A DNA stretch of 64,000 bases, from contig NZ_JAFEUP010000001.1 in assembly GCF_016901015.1 (NCBI RefSeq), positions 248,001 through 312,000 of the forward strand. The letters run 5' to 3'. The DNA is from Zestomonas insulae (GTDB lineage Bacteria > Pseudomonadota > Gammaproteobacteria > Pseudomonadales > Pseudomonadaceae). Positions 54,389 to 63,543 of this stretch are shown here, one piece after another. Each line of letters begins with the position of its first letter. Position 1 is the stretch's first letter. The position numbers were made by a program, and so were the translations under genes. The notes below the pieces were generated by a model, which did no database searches, was not told where the DNA came from, and saw only the letters and a program-made list of their open reading frames with translations.

Positions 54389-56311
54389 TTACTCCGAATC
54401 TTGGCGACCACGCCGGGAAACCGCTTGCTTGAGCTGTTCGGCGAATTGTTCCAAGGGCAGTGAACCCAAGTCGACACCTTCGCGGGTGCGCACAGCAACG
54501 GATCGTGTCTCAACTTCCCTATCGCCAATCACCAGCAGGTAGGGAACCTTGAGCAAAGTATGCTCGCGGATTTTAAAGCCGATCTTTTCGTTTCTCAAGT
54601 CAGACTTGGCACGAAACCCGCTCTGATTAAGGGTTTTCTCAACCTCGAGGGAAAAATCGGCCTGTTTATCAGTGATATTCATCACCACCGCCTGAGTCGG
54701 CGCCAGCCACGCAGGGAAAGCCCCTTCGTAGTGTTCGATCAGCATGCCGATGAAGCGCTCGAACGAACCCAGAATGGCACGATGCAGCATGACCGGATGC
54801 TTGCGACTGTTGTCTTCACCGACGAACTCGGCACCGAGACGCACTGGCAAATTGAAATCGAGCTGCAAGGTACCACACTGCCAGACACGCCCCAGGCAAT
54901 CCTTCAACGAGAATTCGATTTTTGGCCCGTAGAAGGCCCCCTCACCCGGCTGAAGATCATACGGCAGACCAGCGCTATCAAGCGCAGCCGCCAAGGCCGC
55001 CTCGGCACGATCCCACAGCTCGTCGGAACCCACACGCTTTTCCGGACGGGTCGACAGCTTGAGCTGAATATCCTTGAAACCGAAATCGCTATAGACATCC
55101 AAGGTCAGCTTGATGAACGCCGCGGACTCAGCCTGCATCTGATCTTCGGTGCAGAAGATATGCGCATCGTCCTGAGTGAAACCGCGCACGCGCATGATGC
55201 CGTGCAACGCACCGGACGGCTCATTGCGGTGACAGGCACCGAACTCGGCGAGGCGCATTGGCAGCTCGCGGTAGCTCTTCAGGCCCTGATTGAAAATCTG
55301 CACATGGCACGGGCAGTTCATCGGCTTGATCGCGTAGTCGCGGCTTTCCGACTCAGTGGTGAACATGTTCTCGGCGTAGTTGGCCCAGTGCCCGGAGCGC
55401 TCCCACAGACTGCGATCGACGACCTGCGGCGTCTTCACCTCCAGGTAGCCGTTATCGCGCTGCACCTGACGCATGTACTGCTCAAGCACCTGATAGAGCG
55501 TCCAGCCATTCGGATGCCAGAACACCATACCCGGCGCTTCTTCCTGGGTGTGGAACAGATCGAGGCGTTTACCGATCTTACGGTGATCACGCTTCTCGGC
55601 CTCTTCGATGCGCTGGATGTACGCAGCCAGCTGCTTCTTATCTGCCCAGGCCGTGCCGTAGACACGCTGCAGCTGCTCGTTTTTCGAGTCACCGCGCCAG
55701 TACGCACCGGAGATTCGGGTCAGCTTGAAGGCTTTGAGGAAGCGAGTATTCGGCACATGCGGGCCGCGGCACATGTCGACGTACTCTTCGTGGTAGTACA
55801 ACCCCATAGCCTGCTCGTCCGGCATATCCTCGATCAGGCGCAGCTTGTACTCTTCACCGCGAGCCTTGAACACGCCGATGACATCAGCACGCGGCGTCAT
55901 CTTCTTGATGACGTCGTAATCCTTATCGATCAGCTCAGCCATGCGCTTCTCGATCGCCGCCATATCATCCGGAGTGAAAGGCCGATCGATGGCGATGTCG
56001 TAGTAGAAGCCTTCATCGATGACCGGACCGATCACCATCTTGGCATTTGGATAGAGCTGCTTGACCGCATGCCCCACCAGGTGCGCGCAGGAGTGGCGAA
56101 TGATTTCCAGCCCCTCTGGATCCTTCGGCGTAATGATCTGCAGGGTTGCATCTGCCTCGATCAGATCACTGGCATCAACCTGCTTGCCGTTGACCCTGCC
56201 GGCGAGCGTCGCCTTGGCAAGGCCAGCGCCAATGGATTGCGCAACCTCCAGCACGGACACCGGGTGATCGAACGAACGCTGACTGCCGTCGGGAAGAGTA
56301 ATGATGGGCAT
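54389..56311 (-). CDS. thrS: Threonyl-tRNA synthetase
   Basis: 640 residues, full length. It has the N-terminal TGS domain, the editing domain ([23 protein letters not shown] with the HxxxH motif, and later Cys/His), the class II catalytic core (motif 2 [28 protein letters not shown]; motif 3 [18 protein letters not shown]) and a C-terminal anticodon-binding domain. The 220-bp leader before the gene has inverted repeats (e.g. GGTGACC/GGTCAC near 56330) that could act as a translational operator, as in E. coli thrS. Confidence 0.98.
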   Translation of the reverse strand: MPIITLPDGSQRSFDHPVSVLEVAQSIGAGLAKATLAGRVNGKQVDASDLIEADATLQIITPKDPEGLEIIRHSCAHLVGHAVKQLYPNAKMVIGPVIDEGFYYDIAIDRPFTPDDMAAIEKRMAELIDKDYDVIKKMTPRADVIGVFKARGEEYKLRLIEDMPDEQAMGLYYHEEYVDMCRGPHVPNTRFLKAFKLTRISGAYWRGDSKNEQLQRVYGTAWADKKQLAAYIQRIEEAEKRDHRKIGKRLDLFHTQEEAPGMVFWHPNGWTLYQVLEQYMRQVQRDNGYLEVKTPQVVDRSLWERSGHWANYAENMFTTESESRDYAIKPMNCPCHVQIFNQGLKSYRELPMRLAEFGACHRNEPSGALHGIMRVRGFTQDDAHIFCTEDQMQAESAAFIKLTLDVYSDFGFKDIQLKLSTRPEKRVGSDELWDRAEAALAAALDSAGLPYDLQPGEGAFYGPKIEFSLKDCLGRVWQCGTLQLDFNLPVRLGAEFVGEDNSRKHPVMLHRAILGSFERFIGMLIEHYEGAFPAWLAPTQAVVMNITDKQADFSLEVEKTLNQSGFRAKSDLRNEKIGFKIREHTLLKVPYLLVIGDREVETRSVAVRTREGVDLGSLPLEQFAEQLKQAVSRRGRQDSE

Positions 56312-56501
56312 GGCGCCTCCTCTCCTAGTGGTGACCCCTACGAAAGGTCACGTGGGTTGGGATGAGCCAGGAAGCGATCCGTCGGCATATCTGCCTGACA
56401 ATGGCAGGGGCCCCTAAGGACTGACCGGAAGCGGACCAGAGTCACTGGGAATAAAGGAGCGAAGATGCTTTCAGAAAGCCGAAGCCCTGACAAGCACCAA
56501 T

Positions 56502-56530
56502 AAAAAAGGGCCGCATTCGCGACCCTTTTT
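56502..56530 (-). terminator. Terminator after tRNA-Val
   Basis: AAAAAGGG and CCCTTTTT arms enclose a GC-rich inner stem. It lies 4 bp past the CCA end of tRNA-Val. Confidence 0.8.
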
Positions 56531-56534
56531 AATT

Positions 56535-56611
56535 TGGTAGGCACAATTGGACTCGAACCAACGACCCCCACCATGTCAAGGTGGTGCTCTAACCAACTGA
56601 GCTATGTGCCT
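56535..56611 (-). tRNA. tRNA-Val (anticodon GAC)
   Basis: 77 nt with encoded CCA. The acceptor AGGCACA pairs with TGTGCCT, the anticodon stem CCACC/GGTGG encloses TTGACAT (anticodon GAC), and the T arm has GTTCGAGTC. It stands upstream of thrS as in other Pseudomonas genomes. Confidence 0.96.
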
Positions 56612-56793
56612 GCATTGGCCGCGCATTCTACGGGTTTACCGATCACTGTCAACAACTTTTCTGCTAACTAACTGAAAAAATGGATTTTTTGCTGTTCGAC
56701 AGCGCGTTAAATATTTTGCACGCATGCTGGCTCCGTCATTTCATCTCGGGTAGGATTGGCCAATCGTAAAAAATAAAGAACAAAGGTTCCAAA

Positions 56794-58077
56794 ATGGCGC
56801 ACACCCAATACCCCCTCTCCTATTACGCCGCCTCCGCCAACACCGCGCCGGCTCGCCCAGCACTGGCAGGTGAAAGCGAAACCGATGTCTGCATCGTAGG
56901 CGCCGGCTACACCGGACTCTCTACGGCGCTCTTTCTCCTCGAAAGCGGCTTCAAAGTCACCATCCTGGAAGCGGCGAAGGTCGGCTTTGGCGCCTCCGGG
57001 CGCAACGGCGGGCAGATCGTCAACAGCTACAGCCGTGACATCGACACCATTGAGCGCAGCGCCAGCCCCAAGAATGCACAACTGCTGGGTGAAATGGCGT
57101 TTGAAGGCGGTCGCATCATTCGCGAGCGCATCCGCACCTATAACATCCAGTGCGACCTGAAAGATGGCGGCGTTTTCGCAGCCATCACCAAGAAGCAGAT
57201 GAGCCACCTGGAGTCGCAGAAGAAGCTCTGGGAACGCTACGGCCACAGCGAACTGGAGCTGATGGACGCCAAGCGCATTCGCGAAGTGGTCGCCACTGAC
57301 AACTATGTTGGCGGCATGCTCGACATGAGCGGCGGCCACATCCATCCGCTTAACCTGGCCCTCGGCGAAGCCGCTGCGGTGGAATCACTTGGCGGCATCA
57401 TTCATGAGCAATCACCGGTAATCCGCATTGATCGCGGCGCCACACCAACCGTGCACACCGCGCAGGGACGGGTGAAAGCCAAATTCGTAGTAGTTGCGGG
57501 CAACGCCTACCTCGGCAATCTGCTACCTGAGCTGGCGGCGAAGTCGATGCCGTGCGGTACCCAGGTGATCACCACCGAACCGCTCGACGACGACCTGGCG
57601 CGCAGCCTGCTGCCGCAAGACTATTGCGTCGAGGACTGCAACTACTTGCTCGACTACTACCGCCTCTCAGGCGACAAACGTCTGATCTATGGCGGTGGCG
57701 TGGTCTACGGCGCACGCGACCCAGCCAACATCGAGGCGATTATTCGCCCGAAACTACTGAAGACCTTCCCGCAACTGAAGAACGTGAAGATCGACTTTGC
57801 CTGGACCGGCAACTTCCTACTGACCCTGTCGCGACTGCCGCAGATCGGCCGGATCGGCGACAACATCTACTACTCGCAAGGCTGCAGCGGCCATGGCGTG
57901 ACCTTCACGCATGTCGCCGGCAAAGCGCTGGCAGAAGCCCTGCGCGGCCAAGCCGAGCGCTTCGATGCCTTCGCAGAACTGCCGCACTACCCCTTCCCCG
58001 GCGGACGTGCGTTCCGCGTACCGTTTACCGCGATAGGCGCGTGGTACTACAGTCTGCGCGACAAGCTCGGGGTCTGA
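56794..58077 (+). CDS. FAD-dependent amine oxidase (gamma-glutamylputrescine oxidase, PuuB/PauB-like)
   Basis: 427 residues of the DAO/glycine oxidase family: the FAD motif DVCIVGAGYTGLSTALFLLESG with E at the end of beta-2 (ILEAAKVGFGASGRNGGQIV) and a C-terminal FAD loop YYSQGCSGHGVTFTHVAGKALAEALRGQ. The SGRNGGQ and SYY start are typical of PuuB/PauB, which oxidise gamma-glutamyl-putrescine in polyamine use. No pau operon partners are adjacent, so the exact amine is inferred. It is divergent from the tRNA-Val/thrS side. Confidence 0.85.
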   Translation: MAHTQYPLSYYAASANTAPARPALAGESETDVCIVGAGYTGLSTALFLLESGFKVTILEAAKVGFGASGRNGGQIVNSYSRDIDTIERSASPKNAQLLGEMAFEGGRIIRERIRTYNIQCDLKDGGVFAAITKKQMSHLESQKKLWERYGHSELELMDAKRIREVVATDNYVGGMLDMSGGHIHPLNLALGEAAAVESLGGIIHEQSPVIRIDRGATPTVHTAQGRVKAKFVVVAGNAYLGNLLPELAAKSMPCGTQVITTEPLDDDLARSLLPQDYCVEDCNYLLDYYRLSGDKRLIYGGGVVYGARDPANIEAIIRPKLLKTFPQLKNVKIDFAWTGNFLLTLSRLPQIGRIGDNIYYSQGCSGHGVTFTHVAGKALAEALRGQAERFDAFAELPHYPFPGGRAFRVPFTAIGAWYYSLRDKLGV

Positions 58078-58084
58078 TCCCATC

Positions 58085-58113
58085 AAACGGTGCCGCGAGG
58101 CGCCGTTTTCTTT
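58085..58113 (+). terminator. Terminator of the amine oxidase gene
   Basis: AAACGGTGCC and GGCGCCGTTT (one G-U pair) form a stem followed by TTCTTT. It starts 8 bp after the stop codon and reaches the end of the convergent lipoprotein gene. Confidence 0.8.
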
Positions 58114-58804
58114 AGCGCCCCTGCACGCGCGCCCCGGTTTCGCGCGCCTCCTTGGCCAACTGAGCCTGCCCGGCGCGATCCAACTGGTCTGCAGCTGCCT
58201 GCCAACGGAGCAGATCGACCTCCGCCGGCAGCTGCCGCGGCGCCTGGATCAGCACCGCCCAGCCGCCCGCCTCTTGCCAACCCGACTCGAAGGCATCAAA
58301 GCCCACCACCCAGCGCTTGCTTGCACCCGCACGGAAGAGCAGCTGCTGCTGCGCCCGGTCGTAGCCAACCAGCACTCCGTAGCGCGGCGAGGAGACCCAG
58401 CCCAAGCCGGCATTGAAGCGGACCAACGCGGGATAGCCGGCGGCGACCTGGACGAGCAATTCGCCTAGATCATGCCGCAGCGGATAAACCAAAAACCCGT
58501 TGTCATTCGCGACACGGACGATGCCCTGCTCCAAGCGCGACTCTTCGCTTGGCAAGCGAAGCTGCTTGGCAACCAGGCCCGGCGTGGTGACCACACCCTG
58601 CTGGGAGAGCATGACGGCGAGCCCACCAGGCACGCCCATATACGCAGGCTCCGCAAAGAACGGCACGCCATTGAGTTCGACGCGCTCCGGCAATCGACGC
58701 ACCTCGGACGGCAAATCCAATTGACTCTGACAGCCAGACAGCAGCGTAACCGCCCAAGCAAACACAACCAGCAGGCTAAGACGCGACAAAGCAAACTCCT
58801 TCAC
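58112..58804 (-). CDS. Lipoprotein with peptidase C39-like domain
   Basis: 230 residues. The N-terminus is a lipoprotein signal with lipobox LLSGC (Cys ~25). Residues ~45-175 resemble the C39-like papain fold (VPFFAEPAYMGVPGGLAVMLSQQGV ... YPALVRFNAGLGWVSSPRYGVLVGYD), but the catalytic Cys of active C39 peptidases (Q-x4-DCG/C) is replaced here by MGVPGG, so it is probably not a protease. The C-terminal ~40 residues look like a short TPR-like helix pair. Attached to the outer or inner membrane by lipid. It is convergent with the amine oxidase gene. Confidence 0.75.
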   Translation of the reverse strand: MKEFALSRLSLLVVFAWAVTLLSGCQSQLDLPSEVRRLPERVELNGVPFFAEPAYMGVPGGLAVMLSQQGVVTTPGLVAKQLRLPSEESRLEQGIVRVANDNGFLVYPLRHDLGELLVQVAAGYPALVRFNAGLGWVSSPRYGVLVGYDRAQQQLLFRAGASKRWVVGFDAFESGWQEAGGWAVLIQAPRQLPAEVDLLRWQAAADQLDRAGQAQLAKEARETGARVQGR

Positions 58805-58868
58805 GCAAGAAAGCGCCGATCATAGCCCAGATGGTGCGCCAGACCGCCCCAGCAAATCCCAGACAAAG

Positions 58869-58894
58869 AAAAACCCGGCCGAAGCCGGGTTTTT
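58869..58894 (-). terminator. Terminator of oprF
   Basis: AAAAACCCGGC and GCCGGGTTTTT form an 11-bp stem with a 4-base loop and T run on either strand. It lies 25 bp past the oprF stop. Confidence 0.88.
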
Positions 58895-58918
58895 CCTAAG
58901 GCGCGAAGCTCAGCCGAA

Positions 58919-59953
58919 TTACTTGGCCTGAGCTTCAACCTCAGCTTCTACGCGACGGTTCACCGCGCGACCAGCGTCAGTAGCGTTGTCAGCCACCGGA
59001 CGGGACTCACCGTAACCGACGGACTGGATGCGCTCGCCACCCACGCCGTACTGATTGACCAGCACGTCCTTGACCGCGTTAGCGCGACGCTCGGACAGCT
59101 TCTGGTTGTAGGCGTCAGTACCGACGGAGTCGGTGTGGCCTTCAACGGTGGTAGTGGTAGCCGGGTACTGGTTCATGAAGTCAGCCAGGTTCTTGATGTC
59201 ACCGTAGCTTTCTTCTTTCACCTTGGACTTGTCGAAGTCGAACTTCACGTCCAGCTCGACACGCACGTTTTCGGCGGCAGCCGGGCAGCCATCGGCGTCA
59301 ACGGTAACGTTGGCCGGGGTGTCCGGGCATTTGTCGACGTTATCGCACACGCCGTCGTTGTCGCTGTCAGAGCACACTTCCGGAGCCGGTGCCGGAGCAA
59401 CAGCAACCGGCTTGGAGCCGCCACCGAAGTTCAGGCCGATACCAACGCTCGGCGCCCACTCGGTGTCGCCCTGGTCGATGTTGTACTGAGCTTCAACGCC
59501 AGCACGGGCGTAGAAGTTTTCGGTGAAGTACAGCTTGGCACCGCCGCCAACGTTGGCGAAGGTGGAGCGGTTACGGCCGCCGGTGCCGTTCTGACCGATG
59601 CTCTGATCGGAGAAGCCGGCAGAAACGTACGGACGCAGTGTGTCGCCCGGAGCGTTGAAGTGGTACAGCGCGTCCAGAGCGGTGTTGGCGCCCTTGATGT
59701 CGCGGCCGTCATTGCTGCGAACGTTATGCACTTCGTCATAGCCCAGACGCAGCTCAACGTCGTCGGTCAGGAAGTAACCAACCGAACCACCGAAAAGGTT
59801 GCCGTTGTTCTTGAAGTCACGAGCGCTATCAAACTGCTCTTTCTTGGCGAAGCCTTCAACTTCAACAGCGCCTTGGCCTTGCGCCAGTACTGCCAGCGAA
59901 GAAGTAGCCAGCAACGAGCCCATGACAACGCCCAAGGTGTTTTTCAATTTCAT
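58919..59953 (-). CDS. oprF: Major outer membrane porin OprF
   Basis: 344 residues with the signal peptide MKLKNTLGVVMGSLLATSSLAVLAQG, an N-terminal eight-stranded beta-barrel, a TSP3-like linker rich in Asp and Cys (CSDSDNDGVCDNVDKCPD) and the C-terminal OmpA peptidoglycan-binding domain (VEGHTDSVGTDAYNQKLSERRANAV). It is the main structural porin of Pseudomonas and ties the outer membrane to the wall. It lies 110 bp downstream of sigX; that gap is expected to hold the SigX-dependent oprF promoter. Confidence 0.97.
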   Translation of the reverse strand: MKLKNTLGVVMGSLLATSSLAVLAQGQGAVEVEGFAKKEQFDSARDFKNNGNLFGGSVGYFLTDDVELRLGYDEVHNVRSNDGRDIKGANTALDALYHFNAPGDTLRPYVSAGFSDQSIGQNGTGGRNRSTFANVGGGAKLYFTENFYARAGVEAQYNIDQGDTEWAPSVGIGLNFGGGSKPVAVAPAPAPEVCSDSDNDGVCDNVDKCPDTPANVTVDADGCPAAAENVRVELDVKFDFDKSKVKEESYGDIKNLADFMNQYPATTTTVEGHTDSVGTDAYNQKLSERRANAVKDVLVNQYGVGGERIQSVGYGESRPVADNATDAGRAVNRRVEAEVEAQAK

Positions 59954-60062
59954 CCGTAAATCCCCATCATAATGGTCAGTGAATTGTCAGACAAAAACGC
60001 AAGACAACTCGAGAGCCGATTCTAACAGAATCGGATTGTTGGGTTAGAAGTATTTCCCCCAA

Positions 60063-60653
60063 CTAAGTTTCGGCGGTACCGGCGAATTTTTCCCGCATGC
60101 GATCCAGGGCACGCTTGTAGCGCATCTTGGTGGCACTTAGCCCCATATGCATGATGTCGGCGATTTCCTGGAACTCCAGTTCCGCAACGAAACGCAATAC
60201 CAGAATTTCCCGATCAATAGGGTTGACATGCACCAACCAACGATCGAGACCACCTTGTTCGGGAACCACGGGGGCCTTCTCTTCCGAAGCCTCCTCTTGC
60301 GGATCCAAACTCAACGCATCCAACAACCGCCGCTTTCTGCGCTCTTTGCGGTATTGGGTAATACATTCGTTGTAGGTGATGCTATATAGCCACGTTTTGA
60401 ACTTCGACTTACCCTCAAAGTTCTTCAGACCATACAAGACTTTCAGCATTACTTCTTGACACACATCATCGGCGTCGCGGTCGTTACCCAAATAACGCGC
60501 ACAGACGTTGAACAGCGTGCGCTGATAGCGACGCATCAACTCCTCGTACGCACGGGTCACGTGGAACAGTTCGGTATGCGCACGCGCAACCAACTCTTCG
60601 TCCGAGAGTTCACGAGGATCGTAGCGAGAAGGAAGCGATTGAGCTTTGTTCAA
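60063..60653 (-). CDS. sigX: ECF sigma factor SigX
   Basis: 196 residues with sigma region 2 (YEELMRRYQRTLFNVCARYLGNDRDADDVCQEVMLKVLYGLKNFEGKSKFKTWLYSITYN) and region 4 (PIDREILVLRFVAELEFQEIADIMHMGLSATKMRYKRAL). It has no anti-sigma gene next to it, as in P. aeruginosa, where SigX drives oprF, membrane fluidity genes and responds to osmotic and cell-envelope signals through CmpX. 110 bp upstream of oprF and 86 bp downstream of cmpX. Confidence 0.97.
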   Translation of the reverse strand: MNKAQSLPSRYDPRELSDEELVARAHTELFHVTRAYEELMRRYQRTLFNVCARYLGNDRDADDVCQEVMLKVLYGLKNFEGKSKFKTWLYSITYNECITQYRKERRKRRLLDALSLDPQEEASEEKAPVVPEQGGLDRWLVHVNPIDREILVLRFVAELEFQEIADIMHMGLSATKMRYKRALDRMREKFAGTAET

Positions 60654-60738
60654 AACGAGTCAGGCCGACAGTCAGGTGATAGCCGCCACAGCCCGGCACG
60701 CGGGCTGCTCGGCGGCATACATTAGCAGGGATTGACGC

Positions 60739-61563
60739 TCAGCGACTGCTTACCTGTTGCTCGAGCAGGGCACGGTTGGCCAGTGACACCAGCACACCCT
60801 CCTCGGTCAGCAAGGTCGTCTTGACCGTACCAATTTCTTCGATCTGGCCTTCGACCTCACCGATCTTCACTTGTTGCCCAACTTCGTAGAGTTCGCGCAC
60901 ATAGATGCCGGCGAGAATCTGCCCCGCCAGGTCGCGACTGCCCAACCCCAAGGCCAGCGCGACGGCCAGGCCAACAGTGATCAGCACGATCGCGATGACG
61001 TTGTTGAGCAGCTCGGTCTTCACCTCGAGCTGACCGATCGCCACGGAGATGCTGATGATGATCACCAGGCCCTGAGCAATCCGCCCGAGACTCGCGGCGT
61101 AGTCGAGGCCCACACCCTCCGCCGCGCCGCGCACGATGCCACTTAGCAATTGCGCCAGCAGCACGCCGACCACTAGGACCACGGCCGCGCCGAGCACCTT
61201 CGGCAGGTACAGCGCCAACACATCGAGGGTCGCGGAGACCCGATCCAGGCCCAGCGATTCGGCGGCGGAGACCAGGAAGATCAGTAGGACAAACCAGTAG
61301 ACGATCTTGCCGATCAAGGTCGACACCGGCACCTGGATGCCCACGCGCGCCAGCATCTTGGTCAGGCCAGTGCCCGCCATCAAGCGATCCAGCCCCAGCT
61401 TGGCGAGCAGCTTGGACAGCAGAGTGTCCAGCAGCTTGGCCACCACGAAGCCCAACAGGACGACGACCAGCGCGCCAAAGAAGCGCGGGATAAAGCCGGC
61501 AACCGGAGTCCAAACGTTGGTCATGGCGTTAACCAGACCTTGAGTCCAAGGATCAAATTCCAT
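60739..61563 (-). CDS. cmpX: Mechanosensitive channel-like membrane protein CmpX
   Basis: 274 residues with several hydrophobic helices in the first ~190 (FFGALVVVLLGFVVAKLL, IVYWFVLLIFLVSAAESLGL, VLGAAVVLVVGVLLAQLLSG, LVIIISISVAIGQL, VIAIVLITVGLAVALALGLGS) and a C-terminal MscS-like beta part (YEVGQQVKIGEVEGQIEEIGTVKTTLLTEEGVLVSLANRALL). The start at ATG 61563 (MEFDPWTQGL) follows the crfX stop by 1 bp; a longer frame reads into crfX. It links membrane tension to SigX activity in Pseudomonas. Confidence 0.93.
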   Translation of the reverse strand: MEFDPWTQGLVNAMTNVWTPVAGFIPRFFGALVVVLLGFVVAKLLDTLLSKLLAKLGLDRLMAGTGLTKMLARVGIQVPVSTLIGKIVYWFVLLIFLVSAAESLGLDRVSATLDVLALYLPKVLGAAVVLVVGVLLAQLLSGIVRGAAEGVGLDYAASLGRIAQGLVIIISISVAIGQLEVKTELLNNVIAIVLITVGLAVALALGLGSRDLAGQILAGIYVRELYEVGQQVKIGEVEGQIEEIGTVKTTLLTEEGVLVSLANRALLEQQVSSR

Positions 61564-61564
61564 C

Positions 61565-61810
61565 TTACTCAGCCTTATCAACAGTACGGTCAGAGGAGGT
61601 GCGGCGAGAAACCGGGGCGACGTGCGCGGAGCCACTGTTCAAGGCCATCATCAGCGCCTCGAACCAATGCCCCATGAGACCGAACAGGTCGCCGGCACCC
61701 ACCTGCCGGTTCGCGGCTTTCAGGACGCGCCCGAGCGTGGCGTCGTCGTCATGTGCCGAGGACGATACTTTCAGCAAGTCGCGGAGAGATTCTTCAAATG
61801 GATCGCGCAT
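61565..61810 (-). CDS. crfX: Small protein CrfX
   Basis: 81 residues starting MRDPFEESLRDLLKVSSSAHDDDATLGRVLKAANRQVGAGDLFGLMGHWFEALMMALNSGSAHVAPVSRR, the CrfX pattern of fluorescent and other pseudomonads. No function beyond co-occurrence with cmpX-sigX is established. It is 1 bp upstream of cmpX, in one transcript. Confidence 0.88.
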   Translation of the reverse strand: MRDPFEESLRDLLKVSSSAHDDDATLGRVLKAANRQVGAGDLFGLMGHWFEALMMALNSGSAHVAPVSRRTSSDRTVDKAE

Positions 61811-61863
61811 GCATACCTCCCGGGGTGTGTCGGCTAGACGCGACGAATAACCAGCAAGTCACA

Positions 61864-62859
61864 TCAGAGCCAACGCAAGCGGCGGAACAACCACCACTGG
61901 CCACCGGCAATACCGAGCACCATCAGGCAGGCGATCAGGAACCCATAGGGGCTTTGCGCACCAGGAATACCACCGACGTTGATGCCGAGCAGCCCCGTCA
62001 AAAAGCTCATCGGCAGAAAGATCGCGGTGATGGCGCCGAAGCGATACATGGTGCGATTCATCCGCTCGGTCATCCGCCGGTTTTCCGACTCCAGCACCAG
62101 ACCGACGCGCTCGCGAATCAGCTCGAGCTCTTCCAGATAGCGGATCAGCCGGTTGTTCAGCTCGTTCCAGTAGTCGCCGGCATCCATGGAGAACCATGGG
62201 ACCAGATTGCGCGACAGCTGGGTATAGATGTCGCGCTGCGGCGCCAGGAAGCGCCGTAGCGCCGCAGCACGCCTGCGCACGTGCAGCATCAGGCCATGAT
62301 TTGGGGTGTAGCGTTCGTCGGCATCGAGCGCCTCTTCCTCGCCGTCGACCTGCTCGGACAACTCGACCACCAATGCATCGATCTTGCCGCTCATACGATC
62401 AGCCAGCTCGAACAACAGCTCTGACGCATTCCTCGGGCCATTGCCATGCTCGAAGGCCTCGATCAGCTCGTCAGTGGCCCGCAACGGCCGCAAGCGCAGG
62501 GAAATGACCCGGCGTGCCGAGGCAAAGATGCGCGCCGAGACCATGTCTTCAGGCTCAGCGCCCGGATTGAGATTGACCCCGCGCAAGAACAGCAGCAGCT
62601 CGTCACCTGGCAATGCCAGCAAGCGCGGCCGGGTGTTCTCTTCGAGCAACAGGTCACAACTGAACTCGCTGAGCCCGCTGGAGTTACGCAGCCAGTCGTG
62701 GGTCTGCGGATGACCACGATCCCAATGCAGCCAGAGATCCTCGCCATCGGCGAGCTGTAGCCCGTCGAGCTCCTGTCGCGCGATGCTGCGAGCGCCACCC
62801 TGGCCATCCAGCACAAAGGCGTGCACCAAGCCCCACTGCGCGTTCTGCTCTTCGTACAT
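61864..62859 (-). CDS. cmaX: CorA/ZntB-family divalent cation transporter CmaX
   Basis: 331 residues. A long soluble N-terminal domain is followed by a stalk helix (EELELIRERVGLVLESENRRMTERMNRTMYRF) and two transmembrane helices, with GINVGGIPG at the end of TM1, the ZntB/CmaX version of the CorA GMN loop. It moves Mg2+ or Zn2+ as a pentamer. It sits upstream of crfX, the order seen in P. aeruginosa. Confidence 0.92.
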   Translation of the reverse strand: MYEEQNAQWGLVHAFVLDGQGGARSIARQELDGLQLADGEDLWLHWDRGHPQTHDWLRNSSGLSEFSCDLLLEENTRPRLLALPGDELLLFLRGVNLNPGAEPEDMVSARIFASARRVISLRLRPLRATDELIEAFEHGNGPRNASELLFELADRMSGKIDALVVELSEQVDGEEEALDADERYTPNHGLMLHVRRRAAALRRFLAPQRDIYTQLSRNLVPWFSMDAGDYWNELNNRLIRYLEELELIRERVGLVLESENRRMTERMNRTMYRFGAITAIFLPMSFLTGLLGINVGGIPGAQSPYGFLIACLMVLGIAGGQWWLFRRLRWL

Positions 62860-62913
62860 CCGCAGCCCCTACTCCCTCGAAGCCAAGCCCGACGGGTGCC
62901 GGGCCTCTCGCAC

Positions 62914-63402
62914 TTATTCCGGCATCGCCAGCGGCTTGGGCGAGACGATTACACCGTTGTTGTCGGCGTAGATGTACTCGCCTGGGCGGAAAGTGACACC
63001 GCCAAAGGTCACCGGCACGTTGAGGTCGCCGATGCCGCGCTTGTCGGTCTTCATCGGGTGGCTGGCCAGCGCCTGAACGCCGAGATCGGTCTGTGCGATG
63101 ACATCCACGTCGCGGATGCAACCGTAGATCACCAGGCCTTCCCAACCGTTCTTCGCCGCTTTTTCTGCCAGCATATCGCCGAGCAGGGCGCGACGCAGCG
63201 AACCACCACCGTCCACGACCAGCACTTTGCCCTGACCGTTCACGTCAACCTGATCCTTGACCAGGGAGTTGTCCTCGAAGCACTTGATGGTGACGATTGC
63301 GCCGCCAAACGAATCGCGCCCGCCGAAGTTGCTGAACATCGGTTCGACCACCTGAACCAGTTCCGGATAGGCGTCGCACAGATCGGGAGTGACGTATTGC
63401 AT
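62914..63402 (-). CDS. rraA: RraA family protein (regulator of RNase E activity / aldolase-like)
   Basis: 162 residues with the RraA core [59 protein letters not shown] and [23 protein letters not shown]. The [15 protein letters not shown]20-R-D pattern is also that of HMG/oxaloacetate aldolases, so both activities are possible. It follows the hydrolase gene in the order known from P. aeruginosa. Confidence 0.92.
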   Translation of the reverse strand: MQYVTPDLCDAYPELVQVVEPMFSNFGGRDSFGGAIVTIKCFEDNSLVKDQVDVNGQGKVLVVDGGGSLRRALLGDMLAEKAAKNGWEGLVIYGCIRDVDVIAQTDLGVQALASHPMKTDKRGIGDLNVPVTFGGVTFRPGEYIYADNNGVIVSPKPLAMPE

Positions 63403-63543
63403 GGGAGAACTCCTGTAAGGGAAAGACGAATCAGAGGTGAGGCCCGTTCGCGCCTCAAGACGATAAAGCCAGGCATTCGCCGCATATTAGCCGCGCGATG
63501 CCGGCAGCGAAATGCTTGCACCGGCGGCATGCCGGCAAATGAC

